Assembly (NCBI RefSeq): GCF_006346315.1
Contig: NZ_VDMR01000010.1
Span: forward strand, 62,001 to 126,000
Reading direction: 5' to 3'
Length of the DNA: 64,000 nt
From: Nocardioides litoris
Lineage (GTDB): Bacteria > Actinomycetota > Actinomycetes > Propionibacteriales > Nocardioidaceae
Shown here: piece after piece, positions 16,701 to 24,929 of the stretch
Numbering within the stretch: position 1 is the stretch's first letter
Layout: each line of letters begins with the position of its first letter
Notes under the pieces: model-generated
Seen by the model: the letters and a program-made list of their open reading frames with translations, nothing else
Told to the model about the DNA's origin: nothing
The model's database searches: none
Translations under genes and position numbers: made by a program

Positions 16701-18669
16701 CCGCGGCGCGTGGGTCTCGGTGCGGCGGCACTTCCGCGAGATGGGAGTCGACTGCCAGACCGAGCCCATCACCTGCGTCGGCGTCGGCGACATGTCGGGC
16801 GACGTCTTCGGCAACGGCCTGCTGTGCTCGGAGCAGACCAGGCTGGTGGCCGCCTTCGACCACCGCGACATCTTCCTCGACCCCGATCCCGACCCCGCCA
16901 CGTCGTACGCCGAGCGCAAGCGGCTCTTCGAGCTGCCCCGCTCGAGCTGGCAGGACTACGACGCCTCGCTGATCTCCGAGGGCGGCGGCGTGGTCTCCCG
17001 GTCGGCCAAGAAGGTGCGGCTGACCCCGCAGGTCCGCGACGCGCTCGGCATCGAGGGAGAGGTCGAGACGATGACGCCCGCCGAGCTGATGCGCGCGATC
17101 CTGCTCGCGCCCGTCGACCTGCTCTGGAACGGCGGCATCGGCACCTACGTCAAGGCCTCCACCGAGTCGCACCTCGAGGTCGGCGACAAGGCCAACGACG
17201 CGATCCGGGTCGACGGCGAGCAGCTGCGCGTCAAGTGCGTCGGCGAGGGCGGCAACCTGGGGCTGACCCAGCTCGGGCGGATCGAGTACGCGCGGGAGGG
17301 CGGCCGGGCCAACACCGACTTCATCGACAACTCCGCCGGCGTCGACACCTCCGACCACGAGGTCAACATCAAGATCCTGCTCGACCGGGTGGTCGCCGCC
17401 GGCGACCTGACCGCCAAGCAGCGCAACGGCGTGCTGGCCGAGATGACCGACGAGGTCGCCGCGCTGGTGCTGCGCGACAACTACGAGCAGAACCTCGCGC
17501 TGGCCAACGCGGCCTCCCACGCGCCGAGCATGCTGCACGTGCACGAGACCTGGATGCGCGAGCTGGAGTCGCGGGGCGTGCTCAACCGCGACCTCGAGGA
17601 CCTGCCGACCCGGCGCCAGGTCGCGCGGCGGGTCGAGCGCGGCGAGGGCCTGACCGTGCCCGAGCTGTCGGTGCTGCTGGCCTGGACCAAGATCGTGCTG
17701 GCCCAGGAGCTCATCGACTCCGACCTGCCCGACGACCCCTACCTCGACCTCGACCTGCGCGCCTACTTCCCGACCCCGGTGCGGGAGGGGTTCGCCGACC
17801 GGGTCCACGAGCACCCGCTGCGCCGCGAGATCATCGTGACCCAGGTCGTCAACGACCTGGTCAACGGCGCCGGCATGACCTTCTGGCCGCGGCTGGCCCG
17901 CGAGACCGGGGCGACGCCGGCCGAGCTGACCCGGGCCAACTTCGTGGCCCGCGAGATCTTCGGGTCGCTGCCCCTGCGCGAGGAGGTCGCCGCCCTCGAC
18001 AACCGCATCGACGCCGCCGTGCAGACCCACATGCGGCTCGAGATGCGCACGCTGGTCGAGCGCGGCTCACGCTGGCTGGTCACCAACCGGCGGCCCCCGC
18101 TCGACAGCCAGGGCGAGGTCGACCGCTTCTCCGGGCCGGTGCAGGAGGCGATGGGCGAGCTGCCCGGCCTCATGGTCGGCGCCGAGCTGACGGCGTACGA
18201 CGCGCGGCGCGAGCGCCTGGTCGAGGGCGGGGTGCCCGACGACCTGGCCACCCGGGTCGCGGTGCTGCCGACCGCGTCGGCGCTGCTCAACGTCGTCGAG
18301 ATCTCGCAGCGCGAGGACCTCGCGGTGGCCGACGTGGCGCGGGTGTGGTTCGCGCTCGGCGAGCGGCTCGGGCTGGCCCGGCTCACCGAGCAGATCCTCA
18401 CCCTGCCCCGCGCCGACCAGTGGCAGACGATGGCCCGGGCCGCGCTGCGCGACGACCTGCACTCGGTCCACGCCCAGCTGACCTCTCAGGTCCTCGCGGC
18501 CACCGTCGCCGACGACCCTGCCCCGGCACGGGTCGCCGACTGGGAGGCCGACAACGCCGTGCTCGTCGGCCGCGCCGCCGACACCCTGGGCCAGATCTGC
18601 GCCGAGGACGCCGCCGACCTCGCCCGGATGTCCGTCGGCCTCCGGGTGGTCAGGTCCCTGCTGACCTGA
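13789..18669 (+). CDS. gdh: NAD-specific glutamate dehydrogenase, large (180 kDa) class
   Basis: A 1626-residue catabolic enzyme converting glutamate to 2-oxoglutarate and ammonia. The long N-terminal regulatory half contains ACT-like stretches (VVVDDMPFLVDSLTMELGR). The catalytic core is visible as GGLRWSDRRDDFRTEVLGL, VKNTVIVPVGAKGGF (substrate Lys region), PITCVGVGDMSGDVFGNG (NAD loop) and VKCVGEGGNLGLTQ. Size matches the 1600-1650 residue actinobacterial/proteobacterial class. The start at GTG 13789 fits a leaderless transcript; GTG 13780 is a possible alternative. Together with pruA and kynA it suggests growth on amino acids. Confidence 0.95.
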   Translation: MSTATHESDKADLIGKAAALAQQGRGSGGPPHEQVGELLRAYYRHVAPEDLLERSDADVYGGLASHYKLAAQRPQGTAQVRVSTPTPGEHGWSAGGHTVVEVVVDDMPFLVDSLTMELGRQLRDVHLVVHPSFDVVRDVAGELKSLAPVADGASPPEGEAVRESWMHVEVDRLREGDDPAAIVDDVQRVLRDVREAVEDWDKMTERVREIVDGLTTDPPPLDEAELRQSGELLTWLADGHFTFLGYREYTLEQASFDGVDDDVLRAVPGTGLGILRSDQPMSASFGRLPGPVKARARDKTLLVLAKANSRATVHRPAYLDYVGVKTFGAGGEVTGERRFLGLFSSAAYTESLLRIPLVREKVATVLQRSGFDPQSHAGKALLDTLETYPRDDLFHTPVEELGPLAEAAMQARERRTLRMFVRHDTYGRYSSVLVYLPRDRYNTGVREKFVAILRDRFGADNVEFNVRINESTTARVHFVVHQPVGVPIPDVDHSDLERRLAEASRSWRDDFTSAVVAEYGEEVGSILGRRYLDSFPEAYKEDFSPRVASIDLGRLEGIEGDEGLDHALYEEIDAGRGEARLKLYRIGPQLSLSQVLPALGSMGVEVVDERPYTLTGLERPSHVYEFGLRYAGELPDRARELFQDAIRAVWDGFTEIDGFNALVLGARLDWRQAVVLRAYAKYMKQGGSPFALDYIEGALAGNVDITRLLVELFETRFDPDRHAETDPGRAEREEAEAGVERRILSALDDVVSLDHDRILRSYLTHVKATLRTNYFQLDQAGRPHAYMSLKMEPSAIPELPEPRPRFEIFVHSPRVEGVHLRFGAVARGGLRWSDRRDDFRTEVLGLVKAQMVKNTVIVPVGAKGGFFAKQLPDAGADRDAWLAEGVAAYKTFISGLLDVTDNLVDGATVPPERVVRHDGDDSYLVVAADKGTATFSDIANGVAHDYGFWLGDAFASGGSVGYDHKAMGITARGAWVSVRRHFREMGVDCQTEPITCVGVGDMSGDVFGNGLLCSEQTRLVAAFDHRDIFLDPDPDPATSYAERKRLFELPRSSWQDYDASLISEGGGVVSRSAKKVRLTPQVRDALGIEGEVETMTPAELMRAILLAPVDLLWNGGIGTYVKASTESHLEVGDKANDAIRVDGEQLRVKCVGEGGNLGLTQLGRIEYAREGGRANTDFIDNSAGVDTSDHEVNIKILLDRVVAAGDLTAKQRNGVLAEMTDEVAALVLRDNYEQNLALANAASHAPSMLHVHETWMRELESRGVLNRDLEDLPTRRQVARRVERGEGLTVPELSVLLAWTKIVLAQELIDSDLPDDPYLDLDLRAYFPTPVREGFADRVHEHPLRREIIVTQVVNDLVNGAGMTFWPRLARETGATPAELTRANFVAREIFGSLPLREEVAALDNRIDAAVQTHMRLEMRTLVERGSRWLVTNRRPPLDSQGEVDRFSGPVQEAMGELPGLMVGAELTAYDARRERLVEGGVPDDLATRVAVLPTASALLNVVEISQREDLAVADVARVWFALGERLGLARLTEQILTLPRADQWQTMARAALRDDLHSVHAQLTSQVLAATVADDPAPARVADWEADNAVLVGRAADTLGQICAEDAADLARMSVGLRVVRSLLT

Positions 18670-18855
18670 TCTGGCTGGTCGCTGCGGGGACGGCCGTGCC
18701 GCGGCCCCGCTCGTCTTCCTGAGGGCTGCCGCGGCATGGTCCGGCGGGGCCGACCGGCACCCTGCCACCCCCTCCGCTCCGTGCGCCCTGTGGCCCGGTC
18801 GGGCTGTGGTCCGGGCGCCTCAGGGCGGTGGGGTCCGCGGCCGGCGCCGTCAGCG

Positions 18856-19650
18856 TCAGGCGCGGGCGAGGACGGCGATGGTGGTGTCGTCGCCGCCCAC
18901 GCGGGCGGGTTCGGCGACGTCGGCGGGCAGCCGGCGGCGCACGCCGTCGAGGCCGGCCTGGGCGGCGGCGGTGACGAGGTCGCGGGCGGCAGCACGCCAC
19001 CAGGTGCGGGCGTCGACGCGGGCCTTGCCGTAGCCGTCGGTGCAGACGTAGGCCAGCGCGACGGGGTCGTGGTCGTCGGGGTCGAGGTCGATGACGGCGG
19101 TGCGCAGGGAGGCGAGCGGGTCGGGCTGGCACAGGGACGAGGTGTGGACGCCGTCGAGGTCGGGGTCGTCGGGCAGGGGCTGCTCGGCCGCCCCGGAGGC
19201 GCGGACGACGACCGCGTCGCCGTCGCCGACCTGCACGACGACGAGCCGGGTGGCGGTGGCGGCGGTGGCGACGAGGGTGGAGCCGTAGGGCACGAGGGGG
19301 CCGCGGCGGGCCTCGTCGGAGCGGAGCGGGTGGGACTCGACGTGCTCGAGCACCGCGGCCCGCCAGGCCTCGACCACCTCGCGGCCGGCCGCGACCGGGT
19401 CGGGATCGCCCGCGGCGACCGCCCGTTGCAGGGCCTCGAGCGCCAGCTCGGCGGCGAGCGAGGAGCCGACGTCGCTGCGGAAGTGGGCCGGGTGACCGTG
19501 CCCGTCGGCGACGACCGCCACCGCGGCGCTGCCGTCCTCGGCGGCCCAGGTGGCCACGGAGTCCTGGTTGGGCAGGTGCTCGCGCACGTGGAAGGACCCG
19601 ATCGTCGTCGCCGAGGCGACCCCCCACGTGGTGCCGGGTGTGCTGCGCAT
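18856..19650 (-). CDS. PP2C-family serine/threonine phosphatase
   Basis: 264 residues. Metal-binding and catalytic motifs of PPM phosphatases are present: NQDS (about residue 28), VADGHGHP (about 47), VVQVGDGDAVV, YVCTDGYGK and GGDDTTIAVL at the C-terminus. It has no membrane segment, so it is probably cytosolic. No Ser/Thr kinase or FHA gene is adjacent. It converges with gdh and is divergent from the secreted protein gene. Confidence 0.88.
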   Translation of the reverse strand: MRSTPGTTWGVASATTIGSFHVREHLPNQDSVATWAAEDGSAAVAVVADGHGHPAHFRSDVGSSLAAELALEALQRAVAAGDPDPVAAGREVVEAWRAAVLEHVESHPLRSDEARRGPLVPYGSTLVATAATATRLVVVQVGDGDAVVVRASGAAEQPLPDDPDLDGVHTSSLCQPDPLASLRTAVIDLDPDDHDPVALAYVCTDGYGKARVDARTWWRAAARDLVTAAAQAGLDGVRRRLPADVAEPARVGGDDTTIAVLARA

Positions 19651-19704
19651 CCGGTCACCGTAGTCGGCCGGGAACCGGTCGGCGCCCGCGCCCGTCCCAC
19701 CCCC

Positions 19705-20298
19705 ATGACGCGTCTCGTGGCCCTCCTCCGCCTGGTCCTGCTGCCCCTCCTCGCCGTCCCCGTGGTGGTCCTGTCGACCGCCTCGCCGGCCACCGCCTGC
19801 GACTGCGCGCCGCCCGTGGAGCCGCACGTGTGGTCCGACGAGGTGTACGTCGCCACGGTGGTCGACGACGTCGACGACGGGCGGGAGGTCGACGGGTACG
19901 CCACGGAGGTCACCGCCGTGGTCACCCACGTCTACCGCGGCGACGACGTGCCGACCGAGGTCGAGATCTCGACCTGGTCCGACCTGACGTCCTGCGGCCG
20001 CAGCAGCATGGAGGCGGGTCGCGAGGTGCTGGTCGACGTCTCCGCCGAGGAGGCCGCGGACGGCGTCGTCCCCGACGGTGCGTGCGGCGGTCCGGTCACG
20101 ACGGCCTCGCCCGAGGCGCTCGCGGAGGTCGAGGCGGCCCTCGGGTCGGGCCAGGCGCGCGACGTACCGACGGACGCGCTCGAGCCCCGCGGTGACCGGG
20201 CGCTGCTCTGGGCGGCCGCCCTCACCCTGCTCGGGGTGGGCGGCGTCGGCCTGGTCGCCCTGGCGGTCGGTGTGACCCGGCCCCGCCGGGCCGGGTAG
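19705..20298 (+). CDS. secreted or membrane-anchored Cys-containing protein, NTR-like
   Basis: 197 residues with a signal peptide (about 1-30) ending near ATA, immediately followed by CDCAPP. That CxC start plus DEVYVATVVDD and VTHVYRGDDVPTEVEIST resembles the netrin/TIMP-like (NTR) fold; this is a tentative resemblance. Further Cys residues occur at TSCGRSS and GACGGPV. A C-terminal membrane segment (about 170-190) ends in RPRRAG, so the protein is anchored with most of its mass outside. No sorting motif of the LPXTG type. Confidence 0.6.
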   Translation: MTRLVALLRLVLLPLLAVPVVVLSTASPATACDCAPPVEPHVWSDEVYVATVVDDVDDGREVDGYATEVTAVVTHVYRGDDVPTEVEISTWSDLTSCGRSSMEAGREVLVDVSAEEAADGVVPDGACGGPVTTASPEALAEVEAALGSGQARDVPTDALEPRGDRALLWAAALTLLGVGGVGLVALAVGVTRPRRAG

Positions 20299-20324
20299 CC
20301 CGGGACCACCCCGGGTGACCGGGG

Positions 20325-21305
20325 TCAGCTGGCCTTCTTGGCCGCCGTCTTCTTGCTCGCCGTCTTCTTGGCCGCGGTCTTCTTGGCGGCGGTCTTCTTG
20401 GCCGGGGCCTTCTTGTCGGCCTTCTTGGCCGGCGCCTTCTTCGTCGTCTTCTTGGCGGCCGGCTCGTCGTCGGTCTCGTCGGTCTGGTCGGAGTCGTCGG
20501 AGTCGTCCTCGGCCTCGTCCGGCACCGACTCGCCCCGCGCCGTCTTGGCCGCGGCGACCGAGCGCTGCAGCGCCGCGAGCAGGTCGACGACCTCGCCGCC
20601 GGTCTTGGTCGAGGTGGGCGTGCGCTTGACCTCGCCGCCCTCGATCTTGGCCTTGACCACGGCCTCGACCGCGCCGGCGTAGTCGTCCTCGAACTCGCTG
20701 GCGTCGAAGTCGCCGGCCAGCGTCTCGACGAGCATCTGGGCCATCTTGACCTCGGAGTCCTTGACCTCGCCGGGGTCGACCTGGAAGTCGGGGGTGCGGA
20801 TCTCGTCGGGCCACATCATCGTCTGCAGCACGATCACGTCGTCGCGCACGCGCAGCACCGCGACCGAGGTGCGGTTGCGGATGGCCACGGTGACCACGGC
20901 CATCCGGTCGGCCTCGAGCAGCGCCTGGCGCAGCAGCGCGTACGGCTTGGCGCCGGTCTTCTCCGGCTCGAGGTAGTAGGACTTCTCGAACAGCATCGGG
21001 TCGATCTGGTCGCTCGGCACGAACTTCTCGACCGCGATCTCCCGCGAGGACGACGACGGCAGCGCGGCCAGGTCGTCGTCGTCGAGGACGACCATCTCGC
21101 CGTCCTCGGTCTCGTAGCCCTTGGCGATCTCGGAGTAGGGCACCTCCTCGCCGTCGATGGAGCAGACCCGCTGGTACTTGATCCGGCCGCCGTCGGCCGC
21201 GTGCACCTGCCGGAAGGAGATGTCGTGGCTCTCGGTGGCGGCGTACAGCTTGACGGGGACGCTGACCAGCCCGAAGGAGACCGCACCCTTCCAGATCGCG
21301 CGCAT
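20325..21305 (-). CDS. ku: Ku protein, non-homologous end joining
   Basis: A 326-residue Ku homodimer subunit that binds DNA double-strand ends. The Ku core covers residues 1-255 (MRAIWKGAVSFGLVSVPVKL, YEDEDG-equivalent ETEDGEMVVL, YYLEPEKTGAKPYALLRQAL). An acidic linker (about 265-285) leads into a 40-residue Lys/Ala-rich tail built of AKKTA-type repeats. Such tails occur in actinobacterial Ku and histone-like proteins and extend DNA contact. It is divergent from the ligase gene, with an intergenic gap of about 110 bases. Confidence 0.96.
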   Translation of the reverse strand: MRAIWKGAVSFGLVSVPVKLYAATESHDISFRQVHAADGGRIKYQRVCSIDGEEVPYSEIAKGYETEDGEMVVLDDDDLAALPSSSSREIAVEKFVPSDQIDPMLFEKSYYLEPEKTGAKPYALLRQALLEADRMAVVTVAIRNRTSVAVLRVRDDVIVLQTMMWPDEIRTPDFQVDPGEVKDSEVKMAQMLVETLAGDFDASEFEDDYAGAVEAVVKAKIEGGEVKRTPTSTKTGGEVVDLLAALQRSVAAAKTARGESVPDEAEDDSDDSDQTDETDDEPAAKKTTKKAPAKKADKKAPAKKTAAKKTAAKKTASKKTAAKKAS

Positions 21306-21417
21306 GGGGAAGCCTTTCGTTCGCGAGGACCCCAGTCTGACCGGTCCGGGGCCACGAAGTCATCGCCCGCGCGGGCTGGGCACCGCGACGCACCGGCAGG
21401 ACCGGCAGGATGGGCTC

Positions 21418-22362
21418 GTGCGCCCCATGCTCGCCGTCTCCGGCGACCACGTCCCGACCGGGGACGAGTGGGCGCACGAGGTGAAGTGGGACGGCATGCG
21501 GGTGCTCGCCGACAGCGCGGGGCACGGCGAGCGCGGCCGGTTCCGGCTGACCAGCCGCAACGAGAACGACGTGACCGCGGCCTGGCCCGACGTCGCCGAC
21601 GGCCTGCGCGAGCAGCGCGGGCTGCGCCGCCGCGACCTGCTCGTCGACGGCGAGGTGATCGCCCTCAACGCCGACGGCGTGCCCGACTTCCGGGTGCTGC
21701 AGGAGCGGATGCACGTCCGTCGCGCCTCGACGGTGCAGCGGCTGGTGGCCAGCGTGCCGGTGACGTTCATGGCCTTCGACCTGCTCCGCCTCGACGGCCG
21801 CGACCTCACCCGGGAGCCGCTCGAGCAGCGCCGCGCCCTGCTCACCGAGGCCCTCGACGGCAGCCCGTGGCAGGTGCCGCCGTCCTACGACGACGGGCCG
21901 ATGCTGCACGCAGCGACCCTCCAGCAGGGCCTCGAGGGGATCGTCAGCAAGCGGCTGGGGTCGGCCTACCGGCCGGGGGAGCGGAGCCCGGCGTGGCTGA
22001 AGTTCGCCCACCGCCACCGCGTCTCGTTCGTCGTCGGCGGCTGGCGGCCGCAGGAGGGCACGAGCGACCGGCTGGCCTCGTTGCTGGTCGGGGAGGTGAC
22101 GCCCGACGGGCTGCTCTACCGCGGGCGGGTCGGCAGCGGCATCGCGGCCAAGCAGAGCGCGGTGCTGACCCAGGCCGTCGCGGGGCTGGTGCGCGACGAC
22201 AGCCCGTTCGACGACGAGGTGCCGCGGGTCGACGCGCGCGGCACGCACTGGCTCGAGCCGCGGCTCGTGGTCGACGTCGACTCGCACGGACGGGGGTATC
22301 CGCGGCTGCGCCAGCCGTCGTTCCGTGGACTGCGCACCGACCTGACCCCGGAGGACCTGTGA
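21418..22362 (+). CDS. ATP-dependent DNA ligase (LigD ligase module)
   Basis: 314 residues. Motif I EVKWDGMR holds the nucleotidyl-accepting Lys23. Further motifs are DGEVIALN, MAFDLLRLDG, GLEGIVSKR and WLKFAHR (motif V). A C-terminal OB-fold region follows (VVGGWRPQEG, LYRGRVGSG). This equals the ligase module of LigD as a separate gene. The GTG start at 21418 lies in a tight gap after divergent ku. The stop overlaps the next start (GTGA), so ligase and polymerase are coupled. Confidence 0.93.
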   Translation: MRPMLAVSGDHVPTGDEWAHEVKWDGMRVLADSAGHGERGRFRLTSRNENDVTAAWPDVADGLREQRGLRRRDLLVDGEVIALNADGVPDFRVLQERMHVRRASTVQRLVASVPVTFMAFDLLRLDGRDLTREPLEQRRALLTEALDGSPWQVPPSYDDGPMLHAATLQQGLEGIVSKRLGSAYRPGERSPAWLKFAHRHRVSFVVGGWRPQEGTSDRLASLLVGEVTPDGLLYRGRVGSGIAAKQSAVLTQAVAGLVRDDSPFDDEVPRVDARGTHWLEPRLVVDVDSHGRGYPRLRQPSFRGLRTDLTPEDL

Positions 22363-23297
22363 CCCCGCCGCCCCCGCCGCCCCCGGCAGCCCCGTCGGAG
22401 GAGGTGCACGTCGAGGTCGACGGACGCACGCTGACCCTGAAGAACCTGGGCAAGGTGCTCTACCCGCAGACCGGCACGACCAAGGGCGAGGTGCTCGACT
22501 ACTACGCCCGCATCGCGCCGGTGCTGCTGCCGCACCTCGCCGACCGGGCCGTGACCCGCATCCGCTGGCCGCACGGCGTGCAGGACATCAGCTTCTTCGA
22601 GAAGAACGTCCCCGCCGGCACCCCGTCGTGGGTCCGCACGGTCACGGTGCCCACCGGCGGGCGCCGGTCCGGGCGCTACGGCCAGGTCGACAACGACGAG
22701 ATCACCTTCCCGGTCGTCGACGACCTGGCCACGCTCACCTGGCTGGGCAACCTGGCCGCCCTCGAGCTGCACGTGCACCAGTGGCGGGTCGGGCGCAACG
22801 GCCGCCCCCGCAACGCCGACCGCATCGTCGTCGACCTCGACCCCGGCGAGCCGGCCGGGCTGCACGAGTGCTGCCAGGTGGCGCTGCTGGCCCGCGACGT
22901 CCTGGGCGAGCAGGGGCTGATGGCCAAGCCGGTGCTCAGCGGCAGCAAGGGCCTGCACCTGTACGCCGACCTGCCCCAGCGGCTGCCCTCGGAGGAGGCC
23001 TCCGAGGTGGCCAAGGCGCTCGCCGACGGCCTCCAGGCCTCGCACCCCCAGCTGGTCACCTCGGTCATGGCCAAGGCCAAGCGCGGCGGCAAGGTCTTCC
23101 TCGACTGGTCGCAGAACGCCGGCTTCAAGACCACCATCGCGCCGTACTCGCTGCGCGGCCGCGAGCGTCCCACCGTCGCCGCCCCCGTCACCTGGGACGA
23201 GGTCGCCGAGGGCGCCGACGACCCGTTCGGCCTCGACCAGCTGCGCTTCGACGTCGTGCTGGAGCGGGCGGCCGAGCACGGCGACCTCTTCGCCTGA
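22359..23297 (+). CDS. LigD polymerase/primase module
   Basis: 312 residues of the archaeo-eukaryotic primase fold that fills gaps during end joining. Family marks: LTLKNLGKVLYPQTG, TRIRWPHGVQDISFFEKN, the metal-binding VVDLDPGE, LSGSKGLHLY, and VFLDWSQNAGFKTTIAPYSL. A Pro-rich N-terminus precedes the domain. No phosphoesterase module is attached or adjacent, so the LigD activities here are at least two separate genes. Confidence 0.93.
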   Translation: MTPPPPPPPAAPSEEVHVEVDGRTLTLKNLGKVLYPQTGTTKGEVLDYYARIAPVLLPHLADRAVTRIRWPHGVQDISFFEKNVPAGTPSWVRTVTVPTGGRRSGRYGQVDNDEITFPVVDDLATLTWLGNLAALELHVHQWRVGRNGRPRNADRIVVDLDPGEPAGLHECCQVALLARDVLGEQGLMAKPVLSGSKGLHLYADLPQRLPSEEASEVAKALADGLQASHPQLVTSVMAKAKRGGKVFLDWSQNAGFKTTIAPYSLRGRERPTVAAPVTWDEVAEGADDPFGLDQLRFDVVLERAAEHGDLFA

Positions 23298-23350
23298 GGG
23301 GGGTCGCCCGGGGAGGCGAGACGTCACGGGTGGCCACCAGGTCGACCCCC

Positions 23351-23356
23351 TATGGT
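23351..23356 (+). promoter_or_regulatory. -10 element for the response regulator, possibly leaderless
   Basis: TATGGT ends nine bases before the ATG at 23365. No ribosome site lies between them, which suggests a leaderless mRNA. The -35 is not clear. Confidence 0.45.
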
Positions 23357-23364
23357 GGGGGACC

Positions 23365-24045
23365 ATGGGGCACCGGGTTCTCGTCGTGGAGGACGACGAG
23401 GACATCGCGTTCCCGCTCGTCCGCACGCTGGAGCGCGAGGGGTACGACGTCGGCTGGGTCGACACCGGCCAGCAGGCGCTCGTCGAGCTCGGCGGCCGCT
23501 CGGCCGAGGTGGTCATCCTCGACCTCGGGCTGCCCGACATCGACGGCCTCGAGGTCTGCCGGCAGGCCCGCGACGGCGGCTACGAGGGCGCCATCATGAT
23601 CGTCTCGACGCGCGGCGGCGAGCTCGACCGCGTCGTCGGGCTCGACCAGGGCGCCGACGACTACCTGGAGAAGCCGTTCGGCCTGGCCGAGCTGCAGGCC
23701 CGGGTGCGCGCCCTGCTGCGCCGCACCGGTGCCTCCACCGCCACCCCGCCCGACGGCCTGCGCATCGACGGTCCTGCCCGCCGCGTGCACGTCGGCGAGG
23801 TCGAGGTCGCGCTGACCGGCAAGGAGTTCGACGTGCTGTCGATCCTGGCCGCCAACCGCGACAAGGTCGTCAGCCGCGGCCGGCTGATGGCCGACGTGTG
23901 GGACGAGAACTGGTACGGCTCCACCAAGACCCTCGACGTGACCATCGGCCGCCTGCGGCAGAAGCTCGAGGCCGCCGGCGCCCCCGAGCGGGTCGTCGCC
24001 GTGCGGGGGGTCGGGTTCCGCCTGGAGGACCAGCCCGCCGACTGA
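23365..24045 (+). CDS. OmpR-family response regulator without adjacent kinase
   Basis: 226 residues. The receiver domain has the acidic pocket (VEDDED), phospho-acceptor Asp53 (ILDLGLPDIDG), and Lys103 (LEKPFG). The switch Thr/Ser region reads VSTRGG. The C-terminal winged helix (about 135-222) shows VALTGKEFDVLSILAANRD, RGRLMADVWDE, and the recognition helix STKTLDVTIGRLRQKLE. No histidine kinase is encoded in the window, so the partner is elsewhere. Regulated genes are unknown. Confidence 0.92.
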   Translation: MGHRVLVVEDDEDIAFPLVRTLEREGYDVGWVDTGQQALVELGGRSAEVVILDLGLPDIDGLEVCRQARDGGYEGAIMIVSTRGGELDRVVGLDQGADDYLEKPFGLAELQARVRALLRRTGASTATPPDGLRIDGPARRVHVGEVEVALTGKEFDVLSILAANRDKVVSRGRLMADVWDENWYGSTKTLDVTIGRLRQKLEAAGAPERVVAVRGVGFRLEDQPAD

Positions 24046-24067
24046 CCCGACCACCCGGTGCTCGAGG

Positions 24068-24108
24068 TGGCTGAGGTGCGAGGAGCGCCAGCGACGAGCC
24101 TCGAAGCC
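24068..24108. repeat. dispersed repeat, second locus (family TTCGAGGCTCGTCGC)
   Basis: The reverse complement of the 13581-13622 unit, with about three differences over 42 bases. It lies in the convergent gap between the response regulator and the EEP-family gene, again close to gene ends. Confidence 0.8.
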
Positions 24109-24127
24109 TCCGCAGGTGCGCCGCCGC

Positions 24128-24928
24128 TCAGCCCCGCTCGAGCTCGGCCCGCACCGCGAGGTGGTCGCTGTCGGCCAACCGGTGCGTGCCGGCCCCGGTG
24201 GCCCGCAGGCCGTCGAGCAGCACGTGGTCGAGCTGCACCCTCGGCTCGGGTGCGGGGTAGGTCGCCTCGGCCAGCGCGGTCGTCCAGGCCCGCACCGGCC
24301 CGACCGTGCGCAGCAGCACCGGCGGGAGGTTGAGGTCGCCGAGCAGCACCAGCGGCCGGGGCAGGTCGGCCGCCCACGCCACCAGCTCGCGCAGCTGCGC
24401 GGGCGCCCGGGTCGGCGCGAACGACAAGTGCGTCGTCACCACCGAGACCGGGCCGTCGGGCGCCTCGACGACCGCCGCGAGCGCCACCCGCTGCTCGTCG
24501 GGCACCCACAGCACCCGCTGGCCCGACTCGGGCGGCAGCGGCAGGGGCAGCTTGATGCGCGAGGGCGCCAACCGCAGCTCGCGCCACTCGCGCACCGGGT
24601 GCCGGGAGGCCAGCGCGACGCCGTACGACGGCTCGGCGGGGTCGGTCGCCGGAGCCGACCGGAAGTCGACGGCCCGGCCGGGCGTGCCGTGCACGGCGGC
24701 GGCGAACCGGTGCTCCCACCGCGGGCCGCTGCCGGCGAGGGTGCGGTCCAGCACCGCGGCCTGGTCGACGCCGCCGCTGCGCGGCAGCAGGTGGTCGACC
24801 TCCTGGACGGCCAGCACGTCGACGTCGAGGCCGGCCGCGGCCGCGCACCAGGACTCCCAGCCCTCGACGCTCCAGGTGCCGCGGCTGTCGCGCCCGCTGG
24901 CGCCGTTGGCGGTCGCGACGCGCAGCAC
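24128..24928 (-). CDS. endonuclease/exonuclease/phosphatase (EEP) family hydrolase
   Basis: 266 residues with the EEP fold: RVATANGASG at the N-terminus, the metal Glu in LAVQEVD, YGVALASRHPV, VVTTHLSF, the catalytic LGDLNLP, and C-terminal LDHVLLD with ADSDHLAV (catalytic His). No signal peptide, so a cytosolic nuclease or phosphodiesterase is likely. GTG at 24928 is separated by one base from the stop of the dioxygenase gene, placing it third in an operon. Substrate unknown. Confidence 0.88.
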   Translation of the reverse strand: MLRVATANGASGRDSRGTWSVEGWESWCAAAAGLDVDVLAVQEVDHLLPRSGGVDQAAVLDRTLAGSGPRWEHRFAAAVHGTPGRAVDFRSAPATDPAEPSYGVALASRHPVREWRELRLAPSRIKLPLPLPPESGQRVLWVPDEQRVALAAVVEAPDGPVSVVTTHLSFAPTRAPAQLRELVAWAADLPRPLVLLGDLNLPPVLLRTVGPVRAWTTALAEATYPAPEPRVQLDHVLLDGLRATGAGTHRLADSDHLAVRAELERG

Positions 24929-24929
24929 G

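Noticed and set aside
13792..18030. 1412-codon open frame on the minus strand opposite gdh
   Set aside because: It mirrors the coding frame of a clear NAD-glutamate dehydrogenase; its amino-acid composition (His, Arg, Gly, Val excess) is that of a GC-rich shadow frame.
18856..22287. 1143-codon open frame on the minus strand across PP2C, Ku and ligase genes
   Set aside because: Only its last part is the real PP2C gene; the rest is antisense or out of frame to Ku, ligase and the secreted protein gene.
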